Positions 32,066 through 43,621 of a stretch of 64,000 nucleotides of DNA are shown piece by piece (positions within the stretch are counted from its first letter, which is position 1; each line of letters opens with the position of its first letter). Under the pieces are notes generated by a model. That model was given only the letters and a program-made list of their open reading frames with translations. It was not told where the DNA came from and ran no database searches. Source of the DNA: Hirsutella rhossiliensis (Eukaryota > Ascomycota > Sordariomycetes > Hypocreales > Ophiocordycipitaceae); assembly GCF_020360975.1 (NCBI RefSeq), contig NW_025408678.1, forward strand, positions 1,612,001-1,676,000, given 5' to 3'. The position numbers were made by a program, and so were the translations under genes.

Positions 32066-32760
32066 TATTCTATTCCTTATCTCTTACCCCGTAATCTTTA
32101 GCGCTACTTTAGCTACGTTCTTACCTTTTTTTTTCCTAATTCCCTTTATAAGTCTATAATAGAAAAGAATACGTAAATAGCCGCTTTCTTTACTTACCTT
32201 CTAGTATACTTTTAGTTTCTAACGCTACTACCTACCTACTTTTTATTATTCTAACTTTTAGCTTCGTCCCTTATAGCTCTTTATATAACCTACGAGCGGT
32301 TGCCTTACCTATAATTCCTACTACTATATACCGCTTTAATTCTACCGGCAGAAAATATCTAGACGCGTATAGGAGTACTTAGTAATTCTACTAGTAGTAA
32401 TTTCTACTATAATACACCGCTTTTAATCTATTAGTAGAAAATATCTAGGCGCGTATAGGAGTAATTCTACTAGTAGAAAAAAGGCCTCTAATAACGTAAC
32501 GGGTAAGGTAACCCTTTATAGGTTACGTAAAGAGCCTTAAGGAACGAAGGCTAAAGATTAAAGAGATAAATAAGATAAAGATAGGGCGAGAGAAAGAACG
32601 TAAGTAGGCGGTAGCGCTAGGAACTAAAATATATAAAAAAGGTAGGTAAAGAAAGCGGCTATTTAGGCACTATCTTATAGCGGGGAAGAGGTAGAAAAAG
32701 TAAGAAGGTAAGTAAAGCGGTAATAACGATTACGGGGTAAGCGAGAGGAAGGGAGTATAA
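32066..32760. mobile_element. Fold-back element with about 230-bp imperfect inverted arms
   Basis: Left arm about 32066-32312, right arm about 32503-32760. The arms pair over their length: aatagccgctttctttactt at about 32177-32196 against its complement aagtaaagaaagcggctatt with one mismatch (about 32644-32663); cttaccccgtaatc (32086-32099) against gattacggggtaag (32730-32743); and cctttagccttcgttcc-type segments further in. A spacer of about 190 bases holds two tandem copies of an 86-base unit. There is no coding frame. It resembles a long-TIR MITE or fold-back transposon and lies inside the broken PIF1-like gene. Confidence 0.65.
32331..32490 (+). repeat. Two tandem copies of an about 86-bp unit
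   Basis: accgctttaattctaccgg begins the first copy (32331) and accgcttttaatctattag the second (32417); both contain agaaaatatctag[ag]cgcgtataggagta and attctactagtag. They form the spacer between the inverted arms. Confidence 0.7.
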
Positions 32761-32815
32761 AAAGAGAACTAAAGCACGAATAAGAGAATAAGAGTAGAAG
32801 CGTTTACCTTAGCTA

Positions 32816-33990
32816 CCGATCGAGTAGTTAGGAAAACAGCTATAGTATAGCTACTTATAATATTTCTATAGAGTTCTAGTATAAATTCGGGGCTACGGAG
32901 CTTAAGTATAAGCATAGTATCTTAAAGACGTTTATAACGTAGGTAGGCTAGTAGAGGCCGAACTACGTAGCTAGTATACTATTCCTATAGTAGATAAGGA
33001 ATCCTATAAGAGCACGAGGCAGCGTGTTAGAAGGCAGTAGGTATATACTATAAGAGCTATAGCGGACTTATAAAGGATATTCTATAGAGCCTAATATCGT
33101 ACCTATATATAGAGAGGCCGTTTATACTTATAGTCGTATCGTCGTTCTATAGTAAAGAAGGATACGAAATTAAGACGAGGTAGAAAATATAAGATACGAT
33201 AGTAGAGGCAGGGTAGGCGGGCGGAAATAAGGGCGTAACGTAAATATAAGGGTAGGATACGTAAAGTATAAAGGGGAAGGTCTACCGGATTTATAGAGAG
33301 ATAGTAGGGGCGAGGAGGTATAGCTAATACCTAGCCGTCGTATACTATAGTAGGCAATACTAAAAGGAGGACTAAAAGGTATATAAGAAGGGATATAAGC
33401 TAAAGGTAAGCTAGGGAGCTAGTAAGAGGAAGTAAGTAACGCTATAGAAGCGGGCTTACGGCTAGCCTTAAACGCTAGAACGGCCTTTATAGAACCCGCC
33501 GACTTTAACGACCGTTGTCCTTATAGCTTATATAACTAAGGAATAGTATATAATATTATATAGTAGAAACCTATATCCTCTATATAGAGCAATAACCGAT
33601 AGATAAGAAGCGGAGTCGGCTTCCGTAATAAAGACGCTTTTTACTAAGGCGTAACTATAGGCCCCCCGTTACCGCTAAATATAGCCGAGAGGTATAGCGG
33701 TAAGCTAGTAAGGAAAAGAGAAGGGGTAAAGCGTAACGTATAGGATATAAACGAGGTTATAGAGAACGTTTAAAGGCAAGCACTTTCGTAAGAAATAGGT
33801 TTAAAAGCTAAAGCTATCCTTAAAAGGGATAAACGCTATAATATATAAAGTAATAGTAATTCTATAGCGATAATTTATATTAAGAGTAGTACCCTAGGAG
33901 GGAGAATAGTTCGTTTTAGTAAAGGTAAGAGGCATAAGAGAGCGATAGGTCTATAGTAGGTAGCTTATTTCTATATACGATAGCAAAGAG
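32816..33990 (+). pseudogene. Unidentified coding relic
   Basis: A plus-strand frame of about 375 codons is interrupted only by TAG/TAA, as expected of RIP-mutated coding DNA. Readable blocks: HSILKTFITQVG (about 32915-32950), QRPNYVA-like, EPADFNDRCPYSLYN (about 33495-33540), GVGFRNKDAFY (about 33611-33643), IGPPLPLNIAERYSGKLVRK (about 33658-33717), IKSSTLGGRIVRFSKGKRHK (about 33881-33940). I do not recognise the family. The antisense strand is also fairly open, so strand is not certain. It stands between the two halves of the helicase and may be cargo of the element that split it. Confidence 0.45.
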
Positions 33991-33999
33991 GGCGTATAG

Positions 34000-35851
34000 G
34001 TAGGTCGGAGGTGCTCGCGATAATAGAGTTAAGAGGGGAATCCGGGCTAGCTATCGTACGCCGTCTACGTCCCTCGTTGCCCCTCCCGCCTAGCTGCCCT
34101 AACCGACCGTAAGGCTATAGGCCGAGTATAGTATAATACCGTTAATCCGTGCTACCGCTGTCCCTAACGTCGCCGTAACTAGTAGCCGGCTCGATAGGTC
34201 CCTCTAGGCGAGTAGCTCGACGAGCGCCTTAATAACGCGCGACTTACTAGTGCCGCCCTCGCCGCTGATAAATAGGCAGAGCTAAGCGCCGCCCTCGCCG
34301 CCTACTTCGTCGCCCCGCTAGATTCGGTCGAGCTACTAATATACGATTAAGAGGGCGATAGCCTACTTCTCGTTAAGCGTAAGCTGCCCTGCTAGCTCCC
34401 TACCGGCGGCAATAAATAAGCTCGACGGGCCGAGCTATAAGCGTATCCCCGCCGCCGTGCTAGCGTCTCGTCGCCGATAGCCGCTATTACGTCTATATCG
34501 TCCTCGCCGAAGCCCCCTACTACGACTTAATAGCCCGCACCTCTTCTTGCCGTAGTAGCGCCGCCCTTAAGAGCTCCGAGCCCGGTAGGTTTACCCGCCT
34601 ACCTGCCCTCTCCTCCGCTACTACCGTCGCCGCGAGCTCGGCCGCCGATCTAAGCGCCGACTACTAAAACTAGTAGAGCTACTACGTTATCGCTAGTAGC
34701 TCTATTAACTACGCCGTAACTTATCCCGCGCCGGCGGCGTTCTAGACGACGTCGATAAGCCGCGCCGCGTCGCCTACCCCGCTAGCGCGGTACGCCTCTC
34801 CGCCCCCCTTAGCCCCCCTCCTGCCTTTATCGCCGGCCTACGGCGCCGTTATACCGCCCTCCTTAGCTATAGCGGCCTACTACTTAGCGTCGCGCTTTGC
34901 GTCCTCCGCCGACCGCCGGAGGAGCTATATATTATCTACGAGCCGCGCGACCCTTAGCGCTAGCGACCCCCGCGCCCGCGCCTAGATATCGTTAATATCG
35001 CCTACCTCCTCGCCGAGGAAGGACTCCTATAGTATAAATAGGGCTAGGTGCTATACCGCCGCCTTAGGCGCTATTAGCTAATGCCCGACGCCTAGCTCTC
35101 CGCGAAGGGTACCTCGCCCTAGCCCGCCCTATAGTTAAAGCCGCTACCGTTTCGCTTTAGCCTTATAAGCGATATATAGTTATAAAGGTAGAGGCCCCGT
35201 AGGAGCTCGCCCCTATACTAGTAGGCCTCGACGAGAGTAATCTTTAGGCCGGCCTCCTCGACGACGACTGTCTTATCTAGCGCGTCGCCCGTCGCCTCCG
35301 CGCCGCTCGCTTATCGGAGGTGCCGCTACCGGCGGAAGACGGCCTAGTAGAGCTAGTTCGCGTTTACGTACGCCTACGCTAAGCCGCTGCTAAACTCCGC
35401 CGGGTACCCTAGGAGGTACGCGATTACCTTAACTTACGATAGCGGCCGCTCTATAAAGACTCGGTTCGCCGCCTTAAGTAGGAACGTTCTTATCTTATTC
35501 CCCCCTATAGGGTCCGCCGCCGTCGCTATACCTTCGGCCCCGCCCCCTTAGCCGACTATAGTTATACTCTAGAAGATAGCGTGCGAAATTACCGTTACTC
35601 GTAAATATACTTATAGTTAGCCTACGTAGATTAAAGAAGAGCTCTATATCGTCGGCATTATTAATAACTAAGAGCTACTACCTATAGTCCTTCTTTTCTA
35701 GCTATTTCTTTACTAGTAGTAATATATCTATCTTTAGGTTATTATACCCTAGAATCTTATAATCCTATATAATTATATTAAAAGACTAGCGGAAGCGCTC
35801 GGCGATACTTATATAGACCTAAAATACTAATACCTCTAAATATATCTCTTA
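34000..35851 (-). pseudogene. PIF1/Helitron-type helicase no. 1, N-terminal part with Walker A
   Basis: Minus-strand frame reading, from the start: RGELLRGLYLYNYISLIRLK (about 35230-35170), a block typical of the region before the helicase core in fungal PIF1-like/Helitron proteins; further RIP-broken linker; then RGDEVGGEGGA and LCLFISGEGGTSKSRVIKAL (about 34300-34235), which is the Walker A loop GGxGGTGKS with the Gly before Lys changed to Ser; then RLLVTATLGTAVARINGI. After ILYSAYSL at about 34105 the match stops: Walker B and the GDFHQF motif are absent. GC-rich for this window. It probably extended upstream beyond the hAT insertion at 35852. Confidence 0.75.
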
Positions 35852-35859
35852 AAGCTAAT
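35852..35859. repeat. 8-bp target-site duplication AAGCTAAT, left copy (hAT)
   Basis: AAGCTAAT at 35852-35859 and an identical copy at 45731-45738. Eight bases is the hallmark duplication length of hAT transposons. Confidence 0.92.
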
Positions 35860-35885
35860 TAGAGTTATAAATAGATAGATTAAAT
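35860..35885 (+). repeat. Left terminal inverted repeat of hAT
   Basis: About 26 bases starting tagagttataaatagataga, pairing with 45705-45730 with one mismatch (fifth base G against C). Confidence 0.92.
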
Positions 35886-36010
35886 CTAGATATATTTAAA
35901 TTAAATTAGATATATCTAAATTAGATTAAATTAAATCGCCTCTTAGGTTATTTAAATTAAATTAAATTAACCTATAATATATTTAGTTTAAATTAAATCG
36001 TAAAGGTCGG
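35886..36010. repeat. Subterminal repeats of hAT, left
   Basis: Repeated short units aaattaaatta and agattaaat occur many times in 35886-36000 and again next to the right end (45600-45710). hAT transposases bind such subterminal arrays. Confidence 0.7.
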
Positions 36011-36403
36011 ATTTATTTAGATATTTAACTATCTAAATAGTAGCTTTAGGGTAAGCCTCTGCCTACTAAACCTATTAATAAGACCTTATTAATCCTCGTT
36101 TTAAGTTCCTACTTAAGGACCGGAGGAGGCTTAGGGTCGAACCTTAACGTATAACGCGTAAATTTTTATCTTAGCGCGTACTAGTAGCTTTACGCATCGT
36201 TAATTATAATCCTATAAATTTATATAGCGTTTCCTAGGCTATTCCCTTAGCATTAACCTAATCCGCGGTTCTCGCGCGGATGCGCTTTATAATCTAGTAT
36301 AGCCCTATCTCCTAATACCGAAAAAAATATCGTGCTAGTAATTTAAGCGCGTGCTTTTTCTTCTAGTATTATAGATAATGCTCCCTAATCTAGTATATTA
36401 GAT

Positions 36404-36631
36404 CTAATAAGAGAGATCGTAGACGATATATCGTTCGCGGTCGACTATATTAGCTACGAGGGCATTAACTAGAACTAAGTATCGGGCTACTCTATTAGTA
36501 AGCGTTAGAAAAGGCCGCGAACGAGCTAGATATAAGAGTATAGATATAATATTAAGAAAGATAGCTCTAGTTATCGATTTTAGCTATATAAGATATATTA
36601 CTAAAAGAGGGCTACTATAATATATATATAC
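36404..36631 (+). pseudogene. hAT transposase, N-terminal part with BED-type finger
   Basis: Frame with REIVDDISFAVDYISYEGI (about 36411-36467), RPRTS, EYRYNIKKDSSSYRF (about 36535-36580) and LYKIYYQKRATTIY up to the insertion at 36631. The spacing LxKIxY with Tyr at former Cys positions, followed after the insertion by TSISHAKRH-like (now AISIS.A), fits a BED zinc finger whose Cys and His codons were mutated to Tyr or stops. Gypsy 2 is inserted within the finger; the rest begins at 43622. Confidence 0.75.
36627..36631. repeat. Target-site duplication TATAC, left copy (Gypsy 2)
   Basis: TATAC at 36627-36631, identical to 43617-43621 after the other LTR. Confidence 0.88.
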
Positions 36632-36817
36632 TATAAGAGTCTTTAACTATTATAGGTAATAGGCTTAGGCTGCGGCCTAAGCTATATAGTTATATATAAA
36701 GGGCCGGATCCTATATATATAGGGGCGGGCTAGCCGCGTATAAAAGAGCTCTATATAGCTTATTAATATTATCCTATAGATAGCACCTATATATATACCT
36801 CTACCTACTCCGTAATA
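36632..36817 (+). repeat. 5' LTR of Gypsy 2 (186 bp)
   Basis: Starts tataagagtctttaactatt, ends ccgtaata, followed by gtataagctattaac as in Gypsy 1. Confidence 0.95.
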
Positions 36818-36869
36818 GTATAAGCTATTAACTAATAGATCTAATAGATATCTCCCTAGAAAGGGTACC

Positions 36870-38020
36870 GCTTCCTTAAGGGAGTACCCCGCTACCCCCT
36901 AGGCGGATAGAAAGTATTATAGCTATCTTAAAAGCGATTAAAAGCGCGACGGCTAGCGAGAAGAACGAGGTTCTTACTATACTAAGGGAGCCGTCTACGA
37001 GACTAGCGTTAACCCCTATAACCTTAGCAATACCGGTTACGGCGGCGGTACTACTAATATAGAAGCCGCTTCCCTAGCCGACTTAGGACGGTAAGCCTAA
37101 GTCCTTTTACTTCTTCCTTAGCCGGCTATAGATAAAGTTTATAACCGACGAGAAATAGGGCCTAAATAGCTATCGCAATATAGCGTGGTATTCGCTCCTC
37201 TATACGCTACCGGAGCCCTAGATACGGCGGATCTCCGGATTCTAAGATAAGGGCGGCCCTAGAGGCAGACGCGACCTATAGGACTTCTTCTAATACTTTA
37301 TATATACGTTCGGCAACGTATAGGAGCGGGAGAAGGCGTAGGATAGGCTATAGACCCTTAAGTAGAGGGACGGGCAGACCTTTAGCGAATTCCTCCTTAA
37401 CTTCGAAGAGACGCTCTTATAAGCGGCGGGAACTATAGTATAAAAAGATAGCGCGAAGCTTATATAGTTACGGAACTCGATTACGCTAGCCCTATAGGAG
37501 CTACTTATCCCTATAATTATACCTACTAACTATAGCGAGTATATAAGCCGGTTAATAAAGGTAGTATAGGGCTATAAGTAGACGCCGCGTTTCTAAAAGC
37601 TTTATAAGCGTACGCCGTATAGCAGTTATAGGATCACCGCCCCTCTATAAAAGGAATAGCCGACTATCGATACTAATAGAGATACCCTAATATCGGCTAC
37701 CCGCACGGACCGAGCTAAACGCGGTAGGAAGTCGTTATTAAATATCCCCTATACTATCCCGCTCTCTAAGTAGCGGGCGAAGTAGGTAATAAGCGAGGAA
37801 ATCGGGAAAAAGAAAGCTAACGGCCGCTACTTATATTACGGCGCGTCTATATACTTTATATTAAAATACCCCTTCCTTTTAGCTAAGCGGCCTATAGTAG
37901 TTCGAGTAGCGAAGATAGAACCGCTCCTTACCTTAGACGATAAAGAGGACTCCGCTCCCTTAGGCCTAGAGGAAAAAGAGTAGCTCTAGAGCAAAGATAG
38001 GCTCTAGAGCCCTAATTGCT
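36870..38020 (+). pseudogene. Gypsy 2 gag-like region
   Basis: Collinear with 23760-24910. The zinc knuckle near 37826-37870 has lost all four ligands: the last Cys, still present in Gypsy 1, is Tyr (TAC) here. Numerous TAG/TAA stops. Confidence 0.75.
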
Positions 38021-38069
38021 AGTACTAGTAAAAGAAAAGGAGGAATTATCCGCCTATATAGAAGAGGAG

Positions 38070-41000
38070 CCTACTTTAATATAGGTTATAGTTAATAACT
38101 CCTTGCCTATCGCCGCCCTTATAGATAAGGGCTACTAGTACTACGCCGTAGTTAACGAGGCGCTTATACGAGAGATATAAGTACCGGTAAAAAAGATCGC
38201 CCTAAGGTAAGTAAAGGGCGCCTTAAGCGCGATAGAGGGTATAGTAATTAAGGGTATTACGTAGCTAGCTATAGAGGTCGACGGTTACTATAAGCTTATT
38301 ATAGCCTATATAATCCCTTAACTAGAGTTTCCCTTAATCCTTAGGAAACCCTAGTTATTATACATAGAGTTATACTTAGTTCTATACTAAAAGAAGCTAT
38401 AGTTTAGGCTTACGTAACGGTAGGTCCGCTACGACGATAGTTCTATAAGCGTAGGACTAAGTATACGAGCTTTATACTTAGTATAAGAAGTCCTTGCCTC
38501 TATCTTTATAGGAACCGTGCGACGGTTAAAGCGGGAGGAAGGCCGGGCAGCGGCTAATATAGCGGTCTACGTAGTTAGCCTAGCGGATATCGATAAGGCC
38601 CTCTAAGCGAAGAAGCTAAAGTCGCCCTCTAAGCTATAGTAGTAGATACTAGAGCGCTTTTACGACCTCTTACCGCTATTTAAGTCCTAGGAAGCGGATA
38701 AGCTTAACCTATATAAGCTAGGGGTAGACTATAAGATCGTACTTTATACCGATAAGAAGGGGTAGGAACTGCCTATACTATTTAGACCGCTATATAATAT
38801 ATTATACGCGGAGCTATTAATACTAAAGAAGACGCTAAGGGACCTTTTAGATAAGGGTTTTATTTAAGTAAGTAGCTCTAAAGTAAGAGCGCTAGTCCTA
38901 TTCGTATATAAACTAAGGGGCGGGATATAGTTCTATTATAACTATAGGGCTTTAAATATAATTATAAGGCCGGACCGCTACCCCTTACCCTTAATCTTAG
39001 ATACGCTCTATAACCTTTCGAAGGCGAAGTAGTTTATAAAGCTAGATATAAAATAGGCGTTTTATAAGGTATAGATCTTAGAGGGTAATAAGTAAAAAAC
39101 AGCGTTCTATATATACTATAGCTTATTTAAGTAGCTTATAACGCCCTTTAGCCTCTTAAGAGCGCCCGCTACCTTCTAGCGTTATATTAATAACGTGCTT
39201 TAAGACTTCCTCGATAAGTTCGCCTCTATATATATAAATAATATCCTTATCTATATAAGCGGCTCCTACGAGGACTATATACGGAAAGTATAGAGGGTCT
39301 TAAAGCGCCTCTAACTTTATAGGCTCTACCTTAACCTAGATAAGTACGAATTTAAGGTTAAGAGGGTTAAGTACCTAGGCTTTATTATTTATATAGGCGT
39401 AGATATATAGGCGGATCCCGTAAAGATCTAGGCGATTTAGGACTAAGCTGCCCTAACTATATAGATAGGTATATAGAGCTTCCTTAGGTTCGCGAACTAT
39501 TATAGGATATTTATTAAGGGCTTCTCCTATATTATAATACCCTTAAATAAGATTACTAGGAAGTAGACCGCCTTTCGCTAAGGGCCTATATAGGAAGGAG
39601 CGTTCTATACGCTTAAGGACCTATTCTCTTAAGCCTTAGTACTACTTTAGTAGGACTTTAACTAGTCTACGTTAGTTAAAGCGGACTATAGTAGCTAGGC
39701 ACTTAGAGGAACGCTCTCTTAAGAGGTAGATAGGCGGAAGTAACTAATAGCGTTCTACTCCTATAAGCTAACCTTAATAGAGCGGAATTACGCTATTTAC
39801 GATAAGGAGATACTAGCGATTATTAGCTACCTTAAGTAATAGTAAGCGGAGCTCCGGAGCTATAAGAGCTTTAAGGTTCTTATAGACTATAGGAACCTCG
39901 AGTACTTTATAACTCGCTATCACCTCTTAGAGCGGTAAGCCCGCTAGGCGGAGTATCTCTTATGCTTTAACTTCTCGATTAAGTACCGCCCTAGGCGGGA
40001 CTCCGCGGTCTTAGACGCGCTTTCCTAGAGGGATTAGGACCGGCCGACGGGAGCGGATATCGAGGCCTAGGATCTATAGCTTATCCCGTAAGAAGCACTA
40101 CGGACTTATATAAGAGCTTCCTTAGTAGAGGAAGACGCGGTACTAGCGAATAAGCTTCCCCCTACGCCCTTACCTTAGTCCGGCGAGGAGGGATAGACCG
40201 GCCTAAGGGCGCGCGCGGCGAGAGTATTCTAAGATAAGGCCCTTTAACGCTTATAGGATAGGATAGCGGCTCTAGACCGTACCTATAAAGGCGTACGCCG
40301 CGCCGTTAAGTCCGGCGCTCGACGCTTAGATCTAAAGCTAAAGCTAAAGGTATAGGTAGCCGACTACTATATCGACCTATAAGGGCATCTACGCTAGCGG
40401 GGGAGACTATAGGTACCGGGCGCACTATATACTATAGAAGCTAAGGAGAAGGAGGGACCGCCGGAGCTAGATAAATAGAACGAGCTCTAAGGGAGGCTAG
40501 TCTAACTTATCTATAACTCTAGCGTTATAGGTTACCTAGGTAGATAGGGCATAGTAGTAGGCCTTACGAGGGACTTTTACTAGCCCTTCTTATAGTACTA
40601 CGTTCGTTGCTTCCTCTATAACTATAATATCTATAGCCGTATAAAGATCTAGAGGGCGTAGCTTAAGGGGCTACTAAAGTAGCTTTTAGTACTAGACCGG
40701 TTCTATATATATATATAGATAGACTTTATAATAGACCTTCCGCTTATAAAGGGCGGTAACCGCTATATATAGGTAATTAAGGACCGACTTAGTAAATTAG
40801 TAGTATTAGAGCTAATACCGTCTATAGATATAAAAGCTTACGTAGAGCGCTTCCTTTAGTACTAGGCCCGCTTATATAGCTAGCTAGCCTCTATTATAAG
40901 CGATAGAAGGTTAAACTAAACTAGCCGCTTTTAGTAGTACTTATACCGGCTACTTTAGATTATATAGCTACTTAGTATAGCTTATTACCTATAGACCGAC

Positions 41001-41845
41001 GGGGGACTTAAGAGGGTTAACTAAGAAGCGTAGGCGTACCTATAGGTAGTTATAGCCTATAACTAAGCGGACTAAGACCGCTAGCTCCCCGCTACTTAGC
41101 TCGCGCTAAATAGTAAACCGTAAACCTCTATTAAGATAGCCCCCTTCTTTATAATATATAGCTTTAAGCCGCCCTCCTTAATCCCGTTTACCGTAGATAT
41201 AGTAATAGAGTAGTATAATAGTATGTTATTAAAGAGCTATACTTCTATATTTATACGGAAGCTATAAGAAACTATAGAATACTACTAATCTATAATAGCC
41301 GCTATAGCGTAGGATTAAGAGCGGCACGCTAATAAGACTAGGGCGCTAGCGGATAGGTTTACGGTAGGAGATAAAGTATAGCTCGACCTCTATAACTATA
41401 GGTTAGCGCGACTAAAGAAGAAGCTAGACTAGCTATATATAAAGTTTATAGTATAGAGGGTCGTTAGCCTATAGGTAGTTAAGCTCGATAGTCTCTTAAT
41501 AAGGGTCTATAATAGGGTTAACGTTAACCTTCTTTACTAAGCTTCTTCTAACCCGCTGCCTAGATAAGAAGTAGCGGACGCTTAACCGCCTATATTTAAG
41601 GTAAAGGGGGATAATAAATTTAAGGTTAAAGAGATATAGGCTATACGCTAAAAGAAAGTAAGCTAGGGGAAACGCTAAGAGGTTCTCGTTAAGTAGCGCG
41701 GGTACCTCGACCTTATATAGGAACCTATATATAAGTTTATAGGAGCTATAGCCCTCGATAAGTTCGAGGCCTTATATAGACTAGTAGGCGAGAACGACGG
41801 ACTAGCGGACTATTAGTAGCGGCCTAGGCTAAGACTATAAAGTAA
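38070..41845 (+). pseudogene. Gypsy 2 Pol: protease, RT, RNase H, integrase, chromodomain
   Basis: Same domain order as Gypsy 1. Protease near 38115-38150 (ALIDKGY, so even the residue after Asp differs). RT at about 38760-39460 with catalytic YIDD reduced to YINN (39231-39242), both aspartates lost. RNase H about 39610-39930. Integrase about 40340-41070, with DFIIDLPLIKGGNRYI-like at 40722-40770. Chromodomain about 41620-41730. More stops than Gypsy 1 in most stretches. Confidence 0.9.
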
Positions 41846-41939
41846 GTAAAGTAGAGGGGGCAGTTATAATAATATAGGCAATATAAGCGTAATAGTATAA
41901 GCGGAGATAAAAATAGTATTTATTATAGGGTAGAGCCCT

Positions 41940-42880
41940 TAAACTACCTAGGCTTATTCCTTATTATTATCGTTACCCTTATTATTATCTTTATTATTAT
42001 CGTCCTCGTTAGCCTCCTCCTTCTTATTAGCGGCGGCGGCGGTCTTTAGGGCGCTAAGGCGGCCCTCTAAGCCTATAAGCTAGTCGGCGGCGGCGGCGGC
42101 TCTAGGGGTAAAGGGGCGGCGGCTAGCGGCGGCGGTAGGGGCAGCGGCGGTAGCGGAGGCGGGCACGGCTAAGGGGACCGCTAATAAGGCGTCGGAGGCG
42201 GTATCCCTAGCGCTAGGTACGTTAGAGGCGGAAGTAGGGGAGCGGAGGAGTAAGGACCTACTTAGGTATAAGGCCCTATCGCTCGAGGGCGCGGAGGTTA
42301 TAGTAAGCGGCGGCGGCGGCGGTAAGGCGCTTCTTAGTAGCCCCCCGCGCTTACCTATACGAGCTAGCCTTCTAAGCCAACGCTATAGCGAGCAGGATAG
42401 GAGGCGCCGCCTTATAGGCGCGGCCGGCGCGCGCGCATTAGTAGCAGCTGCCGCCGCGGCGGCGCCCGGCCTAGTCGGAGTAGTCGAGCTCCTACGACGC
42501 ATAACGTATATAGGGGGCCGAGCGGGCGGCGCCGGCCTATACTTAGCGCTTATACTATAGGAGGTTAGCGGATAACGTCTATTACGCTTACCTAACTATA
42601 GACTTACGGGGGTAGCGGAGATAGAGGCGGGGGCTAAGGGGCTAGGCGTTACGGGTAGCGGCGGGGATAGCGTCGTTACCTTAAGGGGCGACGTAAGGGC
42701 GAATAGCGTAGTAGAGGCGGCGGCGGCGGCGGTAGGAGCGGTAGCAGCGGCGCGGGTAGGAGCGGCGGCAGCGGCGGAGTCGTTATCGGCCGCGGCTAGT
42801 ACGGCGTCGATAAACGACTCCGTACGCTCCGAGAAGGAGGAGGTAGGAGAGGGAGAGGTAGATATATCTATCGCGGAAGT
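41940..42880 (-). pseudogene. Antisense Ala/Pro-rich frame in the Gypsy 2 3' region
   Basis: Minus-strand counterpart of the 28830-29870 frame. It keeps the acidic tail (Asp/Asn/Lys-rich, about 41960-42010), the GLEGRLSAL-like block (about 42080-42045) and Ala-runs from GCC/GCT repeats. Long stretches are stop-free on the minus strand although the copy is otherwise riddled with stops on the plus strand. Product unknown. Confidence 0.5.
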
Positions 42881-43430
42881 TAGCTTAATAGAATACGGCC
42901 TCCCGCTTAGTAGGGCGCGGAACTTATTAGTTAAAGTTATTATTATTATTAGGGCTATTATTACTACTACTACTACTACTATAAGTATACGTTAATAGAG
43001 CGGCCTATATAGCTAGGAACGGACTAACGCCTTAGGTAGAGCGGAACTTACCTATTAATACTACTACTATAGTTAAAGAAAGAAGAAAAGGAAGGGAAAA
43101 GGGAAAGGGGGGATGCCGCCTTATATACCCCTTAGTAGAGGATACTACCTAAGGTAGAGGGGACGGGCAACCTAAGGCTTACGTAGGTTTAGACCGGCCG
43201 CCGGCTACCTAGGGGCGTATATAATAGGTTGCGCCCCTATTTAAACGGCTAGCCGGCCGATAAGTATAGAGCTAGGTTCCGGCTACCTAGGCTAATAGGC
43301 GCGGGGATAATAAGGTTAGTAGGGCCGGCTCGATTAACGGGAAAGGGTAGGGAAGAGCTAGCGGCACGGGCCTAATTATATAGGAGCTATTAATAAAGCA
43401 GCCCTACGCCGCGCTTAAGGGAGGGCATTA

Positions 43431-43616
43431 TATAAGAGTCTTTAACTATTATAGGTAATAGGCTTAGGCTACGGCCTAAGCTATATAGTTATATACGGAG
43501 GGCCGGATCCTATATATATAAGGGCGGGCTAGCTATATATAAAAGAGCTCTATATAGCTTATTAATATTATCGTATAGACGGCACCTATATATACGCCTC
43601 TACCTATTCTATAATA
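43431..43616 (+). repeat. 3' LTR of Gypsy 2 (186 bp)
   Basis: Direct repeat of 36632-36817, preceded by the purine tract ttaagggagggca and followed by TATAC. Confidence 0.95.
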
Positions 43617-43621
43617 TATAC

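Larger units (their letters stand above)
36632..43616 (+). mobile_element. Gypsy 2: complete Ty3/Gypsy chromovirus, 6985 bp
   Basis: Second full copy of the Gypsy 1 family, with 186-base LTRs at 36632-36817 and 43431-43616, exact TATAC duplication, and collinear internal domains. It lies inside the hAT transposase gene. The two copies differ mainly by transitions, so both were RIP-mutated independently after insertion. Confidence 0.96.

Noticed and set aside
32331..32490. CRISPR-like direct repeats
   Set aside because: Only two units of about 86 bases without spacers, in a eukaryotic genome.
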